Positions 37,346 through 48,687 of a stretch of DNA of 64,000 nt are shown one piece after another. The DNA comes from CAVSRC01 sp963830205 (lineage in GTDB: Bacteria > Pseudomonadota > Alphaproteobacteria > Rhizobiales > Kaistiaceae), in the NCBI GenBank assembly GCA_963830205.1, contig CAWHLP010000010.1, positions 93,190 through 157,189 of the forward strand. Reading direction: 5' to 3'. Position 1 is the stretch's first letter. Every line of letters starts with the position of its first letter. The position numbers and the translations under genes are program-made. The notes under the pieces were generated by a model. It was not told the origin of the DNA. It saw only the letters and a program-made list of their open reading frames with translations, and searched no databases.

Positions 37346-38256
37346 CCAGCGCAACGGCCACCCTGCCCGCCGGCAACGAAGTCTGCACAAGGCCCGAAAC
37401 CGCGGCGCGTGTCGCCGGCGCGCCTGGGCGTCTACGGGTTCCTGATCATCGCGGCATTGTTCTTCCTCTTCCCGCTCTACGTCATGGTGGTGACGTCGCT
37501 GAAGACGATGCCGGAGATCCGTCTCGGCCACCTGTTCAACCTGCCGCACGTGTGGACCTTCCAGGCGTGGGTCGACGCCTGGCTCAACGCCTGCACCGGG
37601 CTCGCCTGTCACGGCCTCAATCCCGGCTTCTTGAATTCGGTCAAGATCACGGTGCCGAGCGTGATCATCTCGATCGTCATCGCCTCGATCAACGGCTACG
37701 CCCTGTCGTTCTGGCGCTACAAGTTCTCCAACCTCTTCTTCCTGCTGCTCGTCTTCGGCGCCTTCGTGCCCTACCAGGTGGTGATCTACCCGCTGATCAT
37801 GGCGCTGAGGGAGATACACCTGTTCGCCACGCTGCCCGGCGATCATCATCATCCACACCATCTTCGGCATGCCGATCATGACGATCCTGTTCCGCAACTA
37901 CTACGCTTCGGTGCCGATCGAGCTGTTCAAGGCGGCGCGCGTCGACGGAGCCGGCTTCTGGCAGATCTTCTTCCGCATCATGATCCCGATGTCGGTGCCG
38001 ATCACCGTGGTGGCGCGTGATCCTCCAGGTCACCGGCATCTGGAACGACTTCCTGTTCGGCGTCGTCTTCGCCGGCCGCCCCAACTGGCCGATGACAGTG
38101 CAGCTCAACAACATCGTCAACTCGACCACCGGCGTGCGCGAATACAATGTCAACATGGCGGCCACGATCCTGACTGCGGCCGTCCCGCTCATCGTCTACT
38201 TCGTGTCGGGACGATGGTTCGTGCGCGGCATCGCCGCCGGCGCCGTCAAGGGATAG
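37342..38256 (+). CDS. CUT1 ABC sugar permease (second), three frame breaks
   Basis: About 304-residue MalG-type permease. From ATG 37342 (MTSATATLPAGNEV) the frame shifts at about 37421-37424, 37834-37840 and 38013-38018, each time as if one C or G were added. The corrected protein has LGVYGFLIIAALFFLFPLYV, SFWRYKFSNLFFLLLVFGAF, the EAA motif ELFKAARVDGAGFWQIFFRI and VTGIWNDFLFGVVFAGRPNW, ending AAGAVKG. Total length is a multiple of three because three additions cancel. The ATPase gene starts 4 bp later. Identity is certain; the sequence quality is not. Confidence 0.8.
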
Positions 38257-38260
38257 GACA

Positions 38261-39353
38261 ATGAGCAACCAGCGTCTCGATCAAGAAGCTCGGCGTCTCG
38301 TTCGGGCACCTCAAGCGTCCTGCAGCGATCTCGACCTCGACGTGGAAAAGGGCGAGTTCATCGTCCTGCTCGGGCCGTCCGGCTGCGGCAAGTCGACCCT
38401 GCTCAACGCCGTCGCCGGTCTGCTCGACATCAATGCCGGCCAGGTGTGGATCGACGGCAAGAACGTCACCTGGGAGGAGCCCAAGGACCGCGGTATCGGG
38501 ATGGTGTTCCAGTCCTACGCGCTCTATCCGCGCATGTCGGTGAAGGGCAACCTGACCTTCGGCCTGCAGGTGGCGCGGGTCGCCAAGGACGAGATCGAGC
38601 GGCGCGTCGCAGCGGGTCGCGGCGCTCTTGCAGATCGAGCCGCTGCTCAACCGCAAGCCGTCGGAGCTCTCCGGCGGCCAGCGCCAGCGTGTCGCCATCG
38701 GGCGGGCGCTGGTGCGCGAGGCGGACGTCTTCCTGTTCGACGAGCCGCTCTCCAACCTCGACGCCAAGCTGAGAACCGAACTGCGCGTCGAACTGAAGAA
38801 GCTGCACATGAAGCTCGGCTCGACGATGATCTACGTTACCCACGACCAGATCGAGGCGCTGACGCTGGCCGACCGCGTCGCGGTCATGCATGGCGGCGTC
38901 ATCCAGCAGCTTGCCTCGCCCAAGGAGATCTATCAGCGGCCGCTCAATCGTTTCGTCGCCGCCTTCGTCGGCTCGCCGGCGATGAACTTCATCAGCGGCG
39001 AACTCAAGGTGAACAGCGACCCGGTGCTGATCACGCGCGACGGTGTGGCGATCAACCTCACCGGCTACCGATTTGCCAAGCCGCCGGTCAGCGGCCGCAA
39101 GGCGGTTCTCGGCGTGCGGCCCGAACAGATCCACATCGAGGAGAAGCTGGAGGCGTCAACCGTTCTCCCGCTCGAACTGAACCTGGTCGAACCGATGGGC
39201 GCCGACAGCCTGCTGTGGGGCAACATCGGCAAGGAATCGGTGTCCATCCGCGTCGGCCCGGACGACAACCATCGCATCGGCGAGAAGGTCGATGTGTATT
39301 TCCAGCCGATGCTGGCGTCCGTCTTCGATGAAGAAAGCGGCGACCGCCTCTGA
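38261..39353 (+). CDS. CUT1 ABC transporter ATPase (UgpC/MalK/MsmX-like), frame breaks
   Basis: About 363-residue ATPase that powers sugar ABC importers. Walker A is GPSGCGKSTLLN, the Q-loop MVFQSYALYP, the signature LSGGQRQRVAIGRA, Walker B VFLFDEPLSNLD and the H-loop YVTHDQIEALTL. A C-terminal regulatory OB-like domain follows (VRPEQIHIEEKLE). Three one-base additions in the first 70 bases (about 38272, 38315, 38325) and one at about 38614 break the frame. Removing a C from each GCG restores VSIKKLGVSFG, LKVLQDLDLDV and VAALLQIEPLL. It is the only sugar-type ATPase in the window, while three other sugar operons have none. Confidence 0.85.
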
Positions 39354-39380
39354 CGGCTGTCTTTCAAGAAAGCACCCCCC

Positions 39381-40145
39381 ATGCCCAGCTACCGGATTTC
39401 CTTCCAGCTCTATAGTGCGCGCAATTTCCCGCCGATCGAGAAGCACCTCGAGACGCTGGCCGCCATCGGCTACGACGCGGTCGAGCCCTTTGGCGGCGCC
39501 TACAAGGCCGACCCCAAGGGGCTGCGCGCCAAGTGCGACGCCCTCGGCCTCAAGATCCCGACCTGCCACATGCCGCTGGCCGACCTCGACGCCGACCGCG
39601 CAATGGTGATCGACCAGGCCAAGACGCTCGGCCTGGAGACGGTGATCGTGCCGGCGGTGCCGCAGGATCAGCGCACCCAGGACGTGGCCGGCTGGCAGGC
39701 GCTTGGCGGCAAGCTCCAGGGCCATGCCGCCGCGCTGAAGGCGGCCGGGCTCAAATTCGCCTGGCACAACCACGCCTTCGAATATGTCAGGCTTCCCGAC
39801 GGCTCGCGCCCGATCGAGCACCTGCTTAACGGCGCCGACGTCAATTGGGAGGCCGACCTCGGCTGGGTCAACCGCGGTGGTGCCGACATTGCCACGGAAC
39901 TGAAGACATTCACCGGCAAGCTCGCCGCCTTCCACGTCAAGGACGTGGCGCCGGCCGGCATCACCAAGGACGACGGCTGGACCGACATCGGCGCCGGCAC
40001 GTTGCCGTGGAAGACGCTGTGGCCGGTGATGGCAAGCGCAGGCACCGACCTCCTGGTCTTCGAGCACGACGCGCCGTCCGACTGGGAATTGTTTGCGCGC
40101 AACTCCTACACCTTCGTTGCCGGCCTGATCGGCCGGAAGGGCTGA
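39381..40145 (+). CDS. Sugar phosphate isomerase/epimerase (xylose-isomerase-like TIM barrel)
   Basis: 254-residue AP-endonuclease-2/xylose-isomerase-like barrel. It starts MPSYRISFQLYSARNFPPIE, with the metal-site histidine and acid in WHNHAFEY and in LGWVNRGG, and AAFHVKDVAP near the C-terminus (His-Lys-Asp of the metal shell). It probably isomerises or epimerises the imported sugar or its oxidised (3-keto) form, together with the downstream dehydrogenase, a pairing common in Hyphomicrobiales sugar operons. It is intact, in contrast to the transporter genes upstream. Confidence 0.88.
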   Translation: MPSYRISFQLYSARNFPPIEKHLETLAAIGYDAVEPFGGAYKADPKGLRAKCDALGLKIPTCHMPLADLDADRAMVIDQAKTLGLETVIVPAVPQDQRTQDVAGWQALGGKLQGHAAALKAAGLKFAWHNHAFEYVRLPDGSRPIEHLLNGADVNWEADLGWVNRGGADIATELKTFTGKLAAFHVKDVAPAGITKDDGWTDIGAGTLPWKTLWPVMASAGTDLLVFEHDAPSDWELFARNSYTFVAGLIGRKG

Positions 40146-40150
40146 CCTCC

Positions 40151-41317
40151 ATGACAAAAGAAATGGGAATTGGCATCATCGGCTGCGGCGTCATCTCGGA
40201 AACCTACTTCCGCCTGGCGCCGTCATTCCGCGACCTGAAGATCGTGGCCTGTGCCGACATCAAGCCCGAGGTGGCCGCGGCGCGGGCCGAGCAATACGGT
40301 GTCACTGCCATGTCGGTCGACGCGTTGCTCAAGAGCGACGAGATCGGCGTGGTGGTCAACCTCACCGTTCCGGCGGTGCACTACGACGTGTCGAAGTCGA
40401 TCCTGTCGGCGGGCAAGCACGCCTATTCGGAGAAGCCGCTGGCGCTCGACGCGCGGCAGGCCAAGAAGCTGGTCGCCGAGGCCGACAGGCGCGGCCTCAA
40501 GCTCGGCTGCGCACCGGACACCTTCCTCGGCGGCGGCGGCCAGACGGCGCGCCGGCTGCTCGACAAGGGCGCCATCGGCAAGGTGGTCTCCGGCACGGCC
40601 CATGTGCTCAGCCACGGCATGGAGCACTGGCACCCCAACCCGGGCTTCTTCTTCCAGCCCGGCGCCGGGCCGATGCTCGATCTCGGCCCCTATTACGTCA
40701 CCGCGCTGGTCAACCTGCTGGGGCCGGTCAAGACCGTGGCGGCCATGGCCATGTCCGGCTTCTCCCATCGTCTGGTCAGCGCTGAAGGGCCGATGAAGGG
40801 CAAGAAGGTCAAGGTGACCACGCCGACCACCATCAACGCCGTGCTCCAGTTCCATTCCGGCGCCGAGGTGACCATCGCCACCAGCTGGGACGTGTGGAAG
40901 CACGGTCACGCCAACCCGATCGAGCTCTACGGCACCAACGGCTCCATGCTGGTGCCCGACCCCAACTTCTTCGGCGGCAAGGTGGTCTATTCCGAGCGCG
41001 ACGGCGAATACACCGAGGTCGATGCCGGGCTGGCGCCGTTCGGGGCGCTCAACTACGAGGGCCGGCCGGGCACGCCGATGCGCGCCAATTATCGCATGCT
41101 CGGCGTTGCCGATCTGATCGATGCGGCCCGCCGCAAGCGCGAGCCGCGCTGCTCCGGGCGGCTGGCGGCGCATGTTCTCGACGTGATGGAATCGACGCTG
41201 ACCTCGGCGGCGACGCGCAAGTTCGTCACCCTCAAGACGGAGGTCGAGCGGCCGAAGCCGCTGACCGAGGCCGACGCCAAGCGGCTGGCGGTGCCGGCAC
41301 CGGAAATGGCGGCGTAG
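40151..41317 (+). CDS. Gfo/Idh/MocA-family sugar dehydrogenase
   Basis: 388-residue NAD(P)-dependent oxidoreductase. The Rossmann fold begins GIGIIGCGVISETYFR, the conserved EKP motif is in SEKPLALDARQAKKL, and a C-terminal substrate domain includes GPMLDLGPYYVTALVNLLGP, with the D/H catalytic region. It oxidises a sugar or inositol-type hydroxyl, perhaps forming 3-keto sugar for the preceding isomerase. The ATG is 5 bp after the isomerase stop. Last gene of the operon, followed by a rho-independent terminator. It is intact. Confidence 0.9.
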   Translation: MTKEMGIGIIGCGVISETYFRLAPSFRDLKIVACADIKPEVAAARAEQYGVTAMSVDALLKSDEIGVVVNLTVPAVHYDVSKSILSAGKHAYSEKPLALDARQAKKLVAEADRRGLKLGCAPDTFLGGGGQTARRLLDKGAIGKVVSGTAHVLSHGMEHWHPNPGFFFQPGAGPMLDLGPYYVTALVNLLGPVKTVAAMAMSGFSHRLVSAEGPMKGKKVKVTTPTTINAVLQFHSGAEVTIATSWDVWKHGHANPIELYGTNGSMLVPDPNFFGGKVVYSERDGEYTEVDAGLAPFGALNYEGRPGTPMRANYRMLGVADLIDAARRKREPRCSGRLAAHVLDVMESTLTSAATRKFVTLKTEVERPKPLTEADAKRLAVPAPEMAA

Positions 41318-41341
41318 CCCCTCACCCCCTGGAGCAGACGG

Positions 41342-41372
41342 AACGGCCCGCATAGCGGGCCGTTTCTCTTTT
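41342..41372. terminator. Rho-independent terminator between convergent operons
   Basis: AACGGCCCGC, loop ATA, GCGGGCCGTT followed by TCTCTTTT. A perfect 10-bp GC-rich stem with a T-rich tail, between the plus-strand dehydrogenase stop (41317) and the minus-strand ATPase stop (41396). Confidence 0.9.
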
Positions 41373-41395
41373 CGGCTGGCGCGTGTCCTGCCGGC

Positions 41396-43020
<1,625 letters not shown>

Positions 43021-43024
<4 letters not shown>

Positions 43025-44139
43025 CTGTCGCGCGGATCGAAGGCATCGCGCAGTCCGTCACCGAGGAAATTCAGCGACATCAGCGTGGCGACGAAGAAGA
43101 TGGACGGGAAGATGAGCAGCCAGGGCGCCGCCTGCATGTTGTTGGCGCCCTCGGCGATCAGCGCTCCCCAGCTGGTCAGCGGCTCCTGCACGCCGAGGCC
43201 GAGGAAAGAGAGGAAGCTCTCCAGCAGCACGACCTTGGGCACCACCACGGTGATGAAGACGATCACCGGGCCGACGGTATTGGGGACGATATGGCGGCCG
43301 ATGATCTGCCAGTTGCTGACGCCCAGCGCCTCGGCAGCGGCGACGAACTCGCGCTGCTTCAGCGACAGCGTCTGGCCGCGCACGATGCGCGCCATGTCGA
43401 GCCACTCGATGGCGCCGATGGCGATGAAGATGAGGATGAAGTTGCGGCCGAAGAAGACGACCAGCACGATGACCAGGAAGACGAAGGGCAGCGAATAGAG
43501 CACCTCGACCAGGCGCATCATGATGTTGTCGACGCGGCCGCCGGCAAAGCCCGAGATCGCCCCGTAGGTGACGCCGGCGAGCAGGCTGACCAGCGTCGCC
43601 AGGATGCCGACGGTGAGCGAGATGCGGCCGCCGATCATCACCCGGGCGAAGAGGTCGCGGCCGTTGGAATCGGTGCCCATGAGGAAGTATTCGCGCTTGA
43701 CCTTGCCGGCGATGTCGAGGGTGAGGCCGCCGTCCTTGGCCTCGACGACATGGGTGTCGTGGAACTCGTCGGTGCGGTCGACATAGCGGGTGACGCGCGG
43801 ATCGATGGCCTTGTCGGAGGTGAAGGTGGCGGTGAAGCCGTCGCCCTCGACCGCGAAATCGGCGAGGGTGACGCGGGCGTGGTCGGCGGCGCTTTGGATG
43901 ACCGACTGCAACGTATCGGCCAGCGGATAGGGCTGCAGGCTGGGCGGCGTGCGCACGTAGGAATCGAAGATCTGGGAGTAGGTGTGCGGCGTCACGAAGG
44001 GGCCGACGACGCACATGATCGTCACCAGGCCGAGGACGATCAGGCTGACCACGGCGGCGTGATTGCGCACCAGGCGGCGCATGGCGAGCGCGGTGAGGCT
44101 GCGGCCGCGTGGCGTCGCGGCGATGACCGCCTCAGTCAT
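43021..44139 (-). CDS. Peptide ABC permease (OppC/YejE-type)
   Basis: 372-residue inner-membrane permease. It starts MTEAVIAATPRGRSLTALAM, first helix AAVVSLIVLGLVTIMCVVGP, then a ~120-residue periplasmic insertion (YSQIFDSYVRTPPSLQPYPL to YFLMGTDSNGRDLFARVMIG). The core membrane domain contains the EAA region EFVAAAEALGVSNWQIIGRH and ends GDGLRDAFDPRDR, the canonical OppC terminus. The insertion is longer than in E. coli OppC but usual for this alphaproteobacterial type. It overlaps both neighbours by 4-8 bp. Confidence 0.92.
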
Positions 44140-45055
44140 AGCGCACCCGCGGGTCGAGAACGGCGTAGAGCATGTCGACGATCAGGTTGAAGACGATGAT
44201 GAACACCGCGACCAGGACGACGGTGCCCATGACCAGCGTGTAGTCGCGATTGATGGCGCCGAGCACGAAGTAGCGGCCGACGCCGGGGATGGCGAAGATC
44301 GTCTCGATGACCACCGAGCCGGTAAGCACGGCGGCGGCGCACGGCGCCAGATAGGTGACGCAGGGCAGCAGCGCACCGCGGAGCGCGTGGACGACGACGA
44401 CGGCGCGCGGCGGCAGGCCATAGGCGCGCGCCGTGCGGATGTGGTCGGCGCGCAGCGTCTCGATCATGGAGCCGCGGGTCAGGCGCGCGAAGACGCCAAG
44501 CTGCGGCAGGCCGAGGGCAATCACCGGCAGCAGGAGGTCGCGCAGCGAGCCGGTGCCCCAGCCGCCGGCCGAGACCCAGGAGAGCATGACGGCGAAGACC
44601 AGGGAGAGCGTCGGCCCGACGACGAAATTGGGCACCGTCAGGCCGATGGTCGCCAGCGCCATGACCAGATGATCGACGATGCCGTTCTGGCGGAGCGCGG
44701 CAATGACCCCGGCGATGACGCCGCCGAAGACGGCGATCAGCATCGCCCACGAGCCAAGCTCCAGCGAATAGGGCAGGCTCTGGCCGATCAGCTCGGCGAC
44801 CGAGAAATCGCGATAGATGTAGCTCGGGCCGAAATCGCCGTGCACCACGTTCCACAGGTAGTGCAGGTACTGGATGTAGAGCGGCTGATCGAGCTGATAG
44901 GCCCTGAGCATGTTCGCCATGATCTGCGGCGGCAGGGCGCGTTCGAGATTGAACGGGCCACCCGGGGCGAAACGCATCAGGAAGAAGGAAATGGTGACGA
45001 CGATGAAAAGCGTCGGAACGGCGCTGACCAGCCGGCGGAGTATGAAACGGAGCAT
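44132..45055 (-). CDS. Peptide ABC permease (OppB/YejB-type)
   Basis: 307-residue permease. MLRFILRRLVSAVPTLFIVV is the typical OppB start with a basic cytoplasmic N-terminus and first helix. FFLMRFAPGGPFNLERALPP and the EAA-loop region DHIRTARAYGLPPRAVVVVH follow, and the protein ends DMLYAVLDPRVRYD. It pairs with the OppC-type permease to form the channel. It is separated from the binding-protein gene by a 58-bp gap containing a strong hairpin. It is intact. Confidence 0.93.
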   Translation of the reverse strand: MLRFILRRLVSAVPTLFIVVTISFFLMRFAPGGPFNLERALPPQIMANMLRAYQLDQPLYIQYLHYLWNVVHGDFGPSYIYRDFSVAELIGQSLPYSLELGSWAMLIAVFGGVIAGVIAALRQNGIVDHLVMALATIGLTVPNFVVGPTLSLVFAVMLSWVSAGGWGTGSLRDLLLPVIALGLPQLGVFARLTRGSMIETLRADHIRTARAYGLPPRAVVVVHALRGALLPCVTYLAPCAAAVLTGSVVIETIFAIPGVGRYFVLGAINRDYTLVMGTVVLVAVFIIVFNLIVDMLYAVLDPRVRYD

Positions 45056-45072
45056 GCGACTGCTTTGCGGTC

Positions 45073-45106
45073 GACGGCGGGCACCGGCAAGCCGGCACCC
45101 GCCGTC
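45073..45106 (-). promoter_or_regulatory. Intercistronic hairpin after peptide-binding-protein gene
   Basis: GACGGCGGGCACCGGC (45073-45088), loop AA, GCCGGCACCCGCCGTC (45091-45106): a 16-bp stem with two mismatches filling the gap between the binding-protein stop and the permease start. Fourth hairpin of this placement in the window. Confidence 0.75.
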
Positions 45107-45113
45107 AGAGGCT

Positions 45114-46724
45114 CTATTCGAGCGACATATAACGGGTCAGGTGGAAGTTGACCGCGTTGTCGACAAAGCCATGGACCTTGGGCGAAACCAGCCACAGCGA
45201 GGCCGAGAACATCAGCGGCGCAATCGGCTGATCCTGCATGAGCAGCACCTCGGCGTCGTGCATGATCTGGGCGCGCTTGGCGTGATCACGCTCGGCATAG
45301 GACGCCTGCATCAGCTCGTCGAACTTCGGGTTGTTGTAGTGCCCGTAGTTGAACGTGTTGTTGGTGCTGAGGTCGAGGAACAGGAAGTTCTCCGGGTCGG
45401 CATAGTCGGCCGCCCAGCCGGCACGCGCCACGTCAAAGGAGCCGCCTTCCTGCAGGTAGGCGTAGTGCGACTTGACGTCGAGGTTCATCAGGGTGACCTC
45501 GGCGCCGAGCGCCTTCCAGTTATCGGCGACGGCGGTGGCGACCTTCTCGTGGTTGGCGTTGGTGTTGTAGCGAATCTCGATCTTGAGCGTCTTGCCGCCC
45601 GGGCCAAAACCGGCCTCGGCGAGCAGCTTCTTGGCCTCGTCCTCGCGGTCGAGCTGAGACATGGAGGCGAAATCGGCCGTGCCGGGCGTATAACCGGCGA
45701 TGCCCGGCGGCACGAAGCTGTAGGCCGGGAGCTGGGCGCCGGCGAAGATCTTGTCGGCGAGGAAGTCGCGGTCGACGGCCATGGACAGGGCCCGACGGAC
45801 GTTGACATTGTCAAACGGCGCGTGGCGGGTATCGAAGACGTAGTAGTAGGTGGCCAGGGCCGGCGGCGCATGAACGACGTCGTCGCCAAGCGACTTCTTC
45901 AGGAAGGCCATCTGGTCGGCGGGGAACTGATACTGCAGGTCAAGCTCGCCGGCCTGGAAGCGGCGGATGGCGGCCGCCTGATCCTCGGTCGGGTAGTAGA
46001 TGACCTTGTCGATCTTGACGTTGGCGGCGTCGTAGTAGTTCGGGTTCTTGACCAGGGTGATGTGGTCGTTGGCAACGTTCTCGGTCAGCATGTAGGCGCC
46101 GTCAGAGACCATGTTGCCGGGCTTGACGAAATCCGCGCCGAACTTCTCGAGGTCGGCCTGCTCGACCGGCAATGCGGTCTGGTGAGCGAGAAGCTCGAGG
46201 AAATAGGGGGTCGGCCGCTCGACGGTGATTTCCAGCGTCTTGTCGTCGACCGCCTTGACGCCGAGCTGGTCGGGCGCCATCGCCTTGTCGCCCTTGCCGG
46301 TGTTGATCGCCTCGGCGTTCTTGATCGGATAGAGGATGTTGGCGTAGCCGGCCGCCGTCGCCGGGTCTTCGATGCGGCGGAAGGAATAGACGAAATCGCC
46401 GGCGGTGACCGGGTCGCCGTTGGACCACTTGGCGTCGGCGCGCAGCTTGAACGTGTAGGTCAGGCCGTCGTCGGACACCGTCCAGCTCTCGGCGATGCCC
46501 GGAATGATGGTTCCGGCGGCGTCATAGACCGTCAGGCCCTCATAGAGGTCCTTCAGGATGTTGGCCTCGACGTCGATCGACGTGTGGGCCTGGTCGAGCG
46601 TTTGCGGCTCGCCACCATTGCCCCGATGCAGAACGACCTCGGCGGACGCCGAGGTCGCTGTAAATGCGGCGCCTGCTAGAGCGAGGGCCAGCACCGACTT
46701 TGCGAGGAATTTCGCCACTTTCAT
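45114..46724 (-). CDS. Peptide ABC solute-binding protein (OppA-like, family 5)
   Basis: 536-residue family-5 binding protein. The signal peptide MKVAKFLAKSVLALALAGAA leads to SASA, before EVVLHRGNGGEPQTLDQAHT. The family motif region AESWTVSDDGLTYTFKLRAD, then FPADQMAFLKKS, and the C-terminal YNNPKFDELMQASY are characteristic of OppA/MppA-type oligopeptide binders. It is the first gene of the operon, divergent from the lipoate ligase gene across a 248-bp gap with no gene in it. Specificity for ordinary or murein peptides is unknown. It is intact. Confidence 0.93.
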   Translation of the reverse strand: MKVAKFLAKSVLALALAGAAFTATSASAEVVLHRGNGGEPQTLDQAHTSIDVEANILKDLYEGLTVYDAAGTIIPGIAESWTVSDDGLTYTFKLRADAKWSNGDPVTAGDFVYSFRRIEDPATAAGYANILYPIKNAEAINTGKGDKAMAPDQLGVKAVDDKTLEITVERPTPYFLELLAHQTALPVEQADLEKFGADFVKPGNMVSDGAYMLTENVANDHITLVKNPNYYDAANVKIDKVIYYPTEDQAAAIRRFQAGELDLQYQFPADQMAFLKKSLGDDVVHAPPALATYYYVFDTRHAPFDNVNVRRALSMAVDRDFLADKIFAGAQLPAYSFVPPGIAGYTPGTADFASMSQLDREDEAKKLLAEAGFGPGGKTLKIEIRYNTNANHEKVATAVADNWKALGAEVTLMNLDVKSHYAYLQEGGSFDVARAGWAADYADPENFLFLDLSTNNTFNYGHYNNPKFDELMQASYAERDHAKRAQIMHDAEVLLMQDQPIAPLMFSASLWLVSPKVHGFVDNAVNFHLTRYMSLE

Positions 46725-46972
46725 GATCCGTCTCCCCGGATTGGCATGATTGCACTGAAGCCCACACTACGTCGGTGGCATGGACCCGGCAACCGACACG
46801 AACGATCCGCATCGCTGGAGGCGAGCGCCCCGCCGGCAGCCGAAAAACAGCCTGGATCATGCGACGGCGGAGACAGCGATGGCTTGACCGTTGTCAACTT
46901 CGGGAGCTTTTCTGGTGGACACCATCACGGGCGCTCTCCCGCGCGCGCGCGCCCCAAGCGAAAGGACGGCAC

Positions 46973-48049
46973 GTGCGGCTTCGGGTCATCGATTTCGGCT
47001 ACGTGTCGCCGCTGAGGAGCCAGGCGGTCTATCACGGCCTCGCCACGGCGATCGGCGCCGGCGACGACCCCGTGCTGTCGCTGGCCAATCCGATCGATCC
47101 CTACGTCTGCGTCGGGGTCCACCAGGAAGTCGCCCGCGAGGTCGACCAGGACTATTGCGCCGCGGCGAAGCTGCCGGTCATCCGCCGCCAGGTCGGCGGC
47201 GGCGCGGTCTATCTCGACCGCAACCAGATGTTCTTCCACTTCATCTATCCGCGCGGCAAGGCGCCGCAATACGCGGCCAACCTCTATCCGCTGTTCTGCG
47301 AGCCGGCAGTGAGGACCTATCACGAGTTCGGCGTTGAAGCCGAGTACCGGCCGATCAACGACATCCAGGTCAAGGGCCGCAAGATCGGCGGCACCGGCGC
47401 CGCCTCGATCGGCGAGGCGACGGTGATGGTCGGCTCGTTCATGTTCGACTTCGACACGCCAGACCATGGCGCGCTGCCTGAAGGTGCCGTCGGAGAAGTT
47501 CCGCGACAAGCTGAAGACGACGCTTGACGACTACATGACCACCATGACGCGCGAGCTTGCCACGCTGCCCTCGCGCGCGGACGTCAAGGCGCGCTTCCTC
47601 AGGCATTGCGAGGCGGTGCTCGGCGTCACCGCGGTCGCCGACCAGCCGACGGCGGCCGAGGAAGCGGCGATCACCGAAATGGAGGCGACGCTTTCCGATC
47701 CGAGTGGACGGAGCGGCAGGGCCATAAGTTCGTCGAACTGGGCGTCAAGATCTCCGCCGGGACCCATCTCACCGAAAGCGCCCACAAGGCGCCGGGCGGC
47801 CTCATCCGCGTCCATCTTCTGGCACGCGACGGCATACTCGCCGAGCTGATGCTCTCCGGCGACTACACCTGCCTGCCGGTGGACGGCGCCGATCGCCTCG
47901 CCGCGGCGCTCACCGGCACCAGGCTCGACGCAGAGGCACTGACCGCCGCGGCGGGCGCAGCGATGCGGAGCCTCGCCCTCGACATGCCGGGCGTCGAGCC
48001 GGCGGACATCGCCGCCGCCGTGATGGCGGCCGTGCCGCCGGCGGAGTAA
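46973..48049 (+). CDS. Lipoate-protein ligase (sLpl-type) linked to sHdr, frame breaks
   Basis: About 358-residue ligase that attaches lipoate (or an octanoate precursor) to the carrier LbpA. GTG 46973 starts VRLRVIDFGYVSPLRSQAVY. The biotin/lipoate-ligase core has RRQVGGGAVYLDRNQMFFHF and INDIQVKGRKIGGTGAASIG, with the substrate lysine in GRKIGGTG. Near 47457-47463 one base seems extra. Near 47695-47706 a second shift occurs, and the corrected chain continues EWTERQGHKFVELGVKISAG and HKAPGGLIRVHLLARDGILA, the LplB-like C-terminal domain. sHdr operons normally carry such a ligase, so a working gene with assembly errors is the likelier reading. It lies 8 kb upstream of lbpA. Confidence 0.82.
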
Positions 48050-48114
48050 CGGAAGGCCGTCGCGCCTCCACGCCAATCGAGATTCGATTTGTCCCGAGCG
48101 TCTGAAGGATCGTC

Positions 48115-48376
48115 CCCTCTCCCCTTGTGGGAGAGGGCTCTGCGCCTTGGCGAGCGGAGCGAGCTTAGGCGCAGAGGGTGAGGGGCAAAACGGCGAGCCA
48201 AGGCAGAGAGTTGATGGTGCCGGCTGCGTCTGCGTACTCGGCCGTGCCCGCGCCGGCGCGGCCAGCTCCACCACCGCCGTGCCATGGCCGCAGCGGTTCA
48301 CCCCTCACCCGGATTTCCAAGGCCGGTTTGCTCAAGCAAACCGGGGAAATCCGACCTCCCCCACAAAGGGGGAGGT
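48115..48376. repeat. Cluster of four palindromic repeats in a 372-bp gap
   Basis: The gap 48050-48421 has no gene but several hairpins. They are CCCTCTCCC/GGGAGAGGG (48115-48123, 48129-48137; same family as 1382), CTCTGCGCCT/AGGCGCAGAG (48138-48147, 48167-48176), a nested pair GGATTTCC/GGAAATCC (48311-48318, 48345-48352) around CCGGTTTGCT/AGCAAACCGG (48323-48332, 48335-48344), and ACCTCCCCC/GGGGGAGGT (48354-48362, 48368-48376). They separate the ligase gene from the convergent small gene and may act as terminators or be mobile palindromes. Confidence 0.78.
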
Positions 48377-48421
48377 GGGGGAGTGCTCGGGCGGGCCAGA
48401 AGGATCGAATATCGACGGCGC

Positions 48422-48649
48422 CTAAAGCCCGACCAGCTCGGCGTGCACGCCCTCGTCGCGCACGATGTCCAGCAGCCCGTGCGCGCTCACTTTCAGTGGA
48501 TCGTATTCGACGATCAACAGGTGCGGCTTCTCGTCGTGATGGGCGACGCCGGCAACGCCGTCGTGGGCCCTGACGATATCGGCGATCTTCGTGCGCCGGT
48601 CGTGGTCGATGGTCTCGTCCACGTGAATCATGACGTCGGCCATTTCCAT
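48422..48649 (-). CDS. Small HMA-fold-like protein without metal-binding cysteines
   Basis: 75 residues, starting MEMADVMIHVDETIDHDRRT (ATG 48649) and continuing KIADIVRAHDGVAGVAHHDE and KPHLLIVEYDP, then VSAHGLLDIVRDEGVHAELV. The beta-alpha-beta-beta-alpha-beta pattern with the closing LLDIVRDEGxxAELVG resembles heavy-metal-associated (HMA) domains. The metal-binding CxxC loop is absent and the protein has no cysteine. It is transcribed away from the sHdr genes across a 90-bp gap containing a palindrome. The role is unknown; a link to the sulfur locus rests on position only. Confidence 0.68.
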   Translation of the reverse strand: MEMADVMIHVDETIDHDRRTKIADIVRAHDGVAGVAHHDEKPHLLIVEYDPLKVSAHGLLDIVRDEGVHAELVGL

Positions 48650-48687
48650 CGGCTGTCCTCCCGTTCCGATGTCCCCGTCGGTGTTTT

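Noticed and set aside
36062..38617. Programmed or tolerated +1 frameshifting because all shifts in this stretch go the same way
   Set aside because: No shared slippery site, stop codon or stimulatory structure is seen at the breaks. Up to three occur within 60 bases at an ATPase N-terminus, which no known recoding does. Insertion errors explain them more simply.
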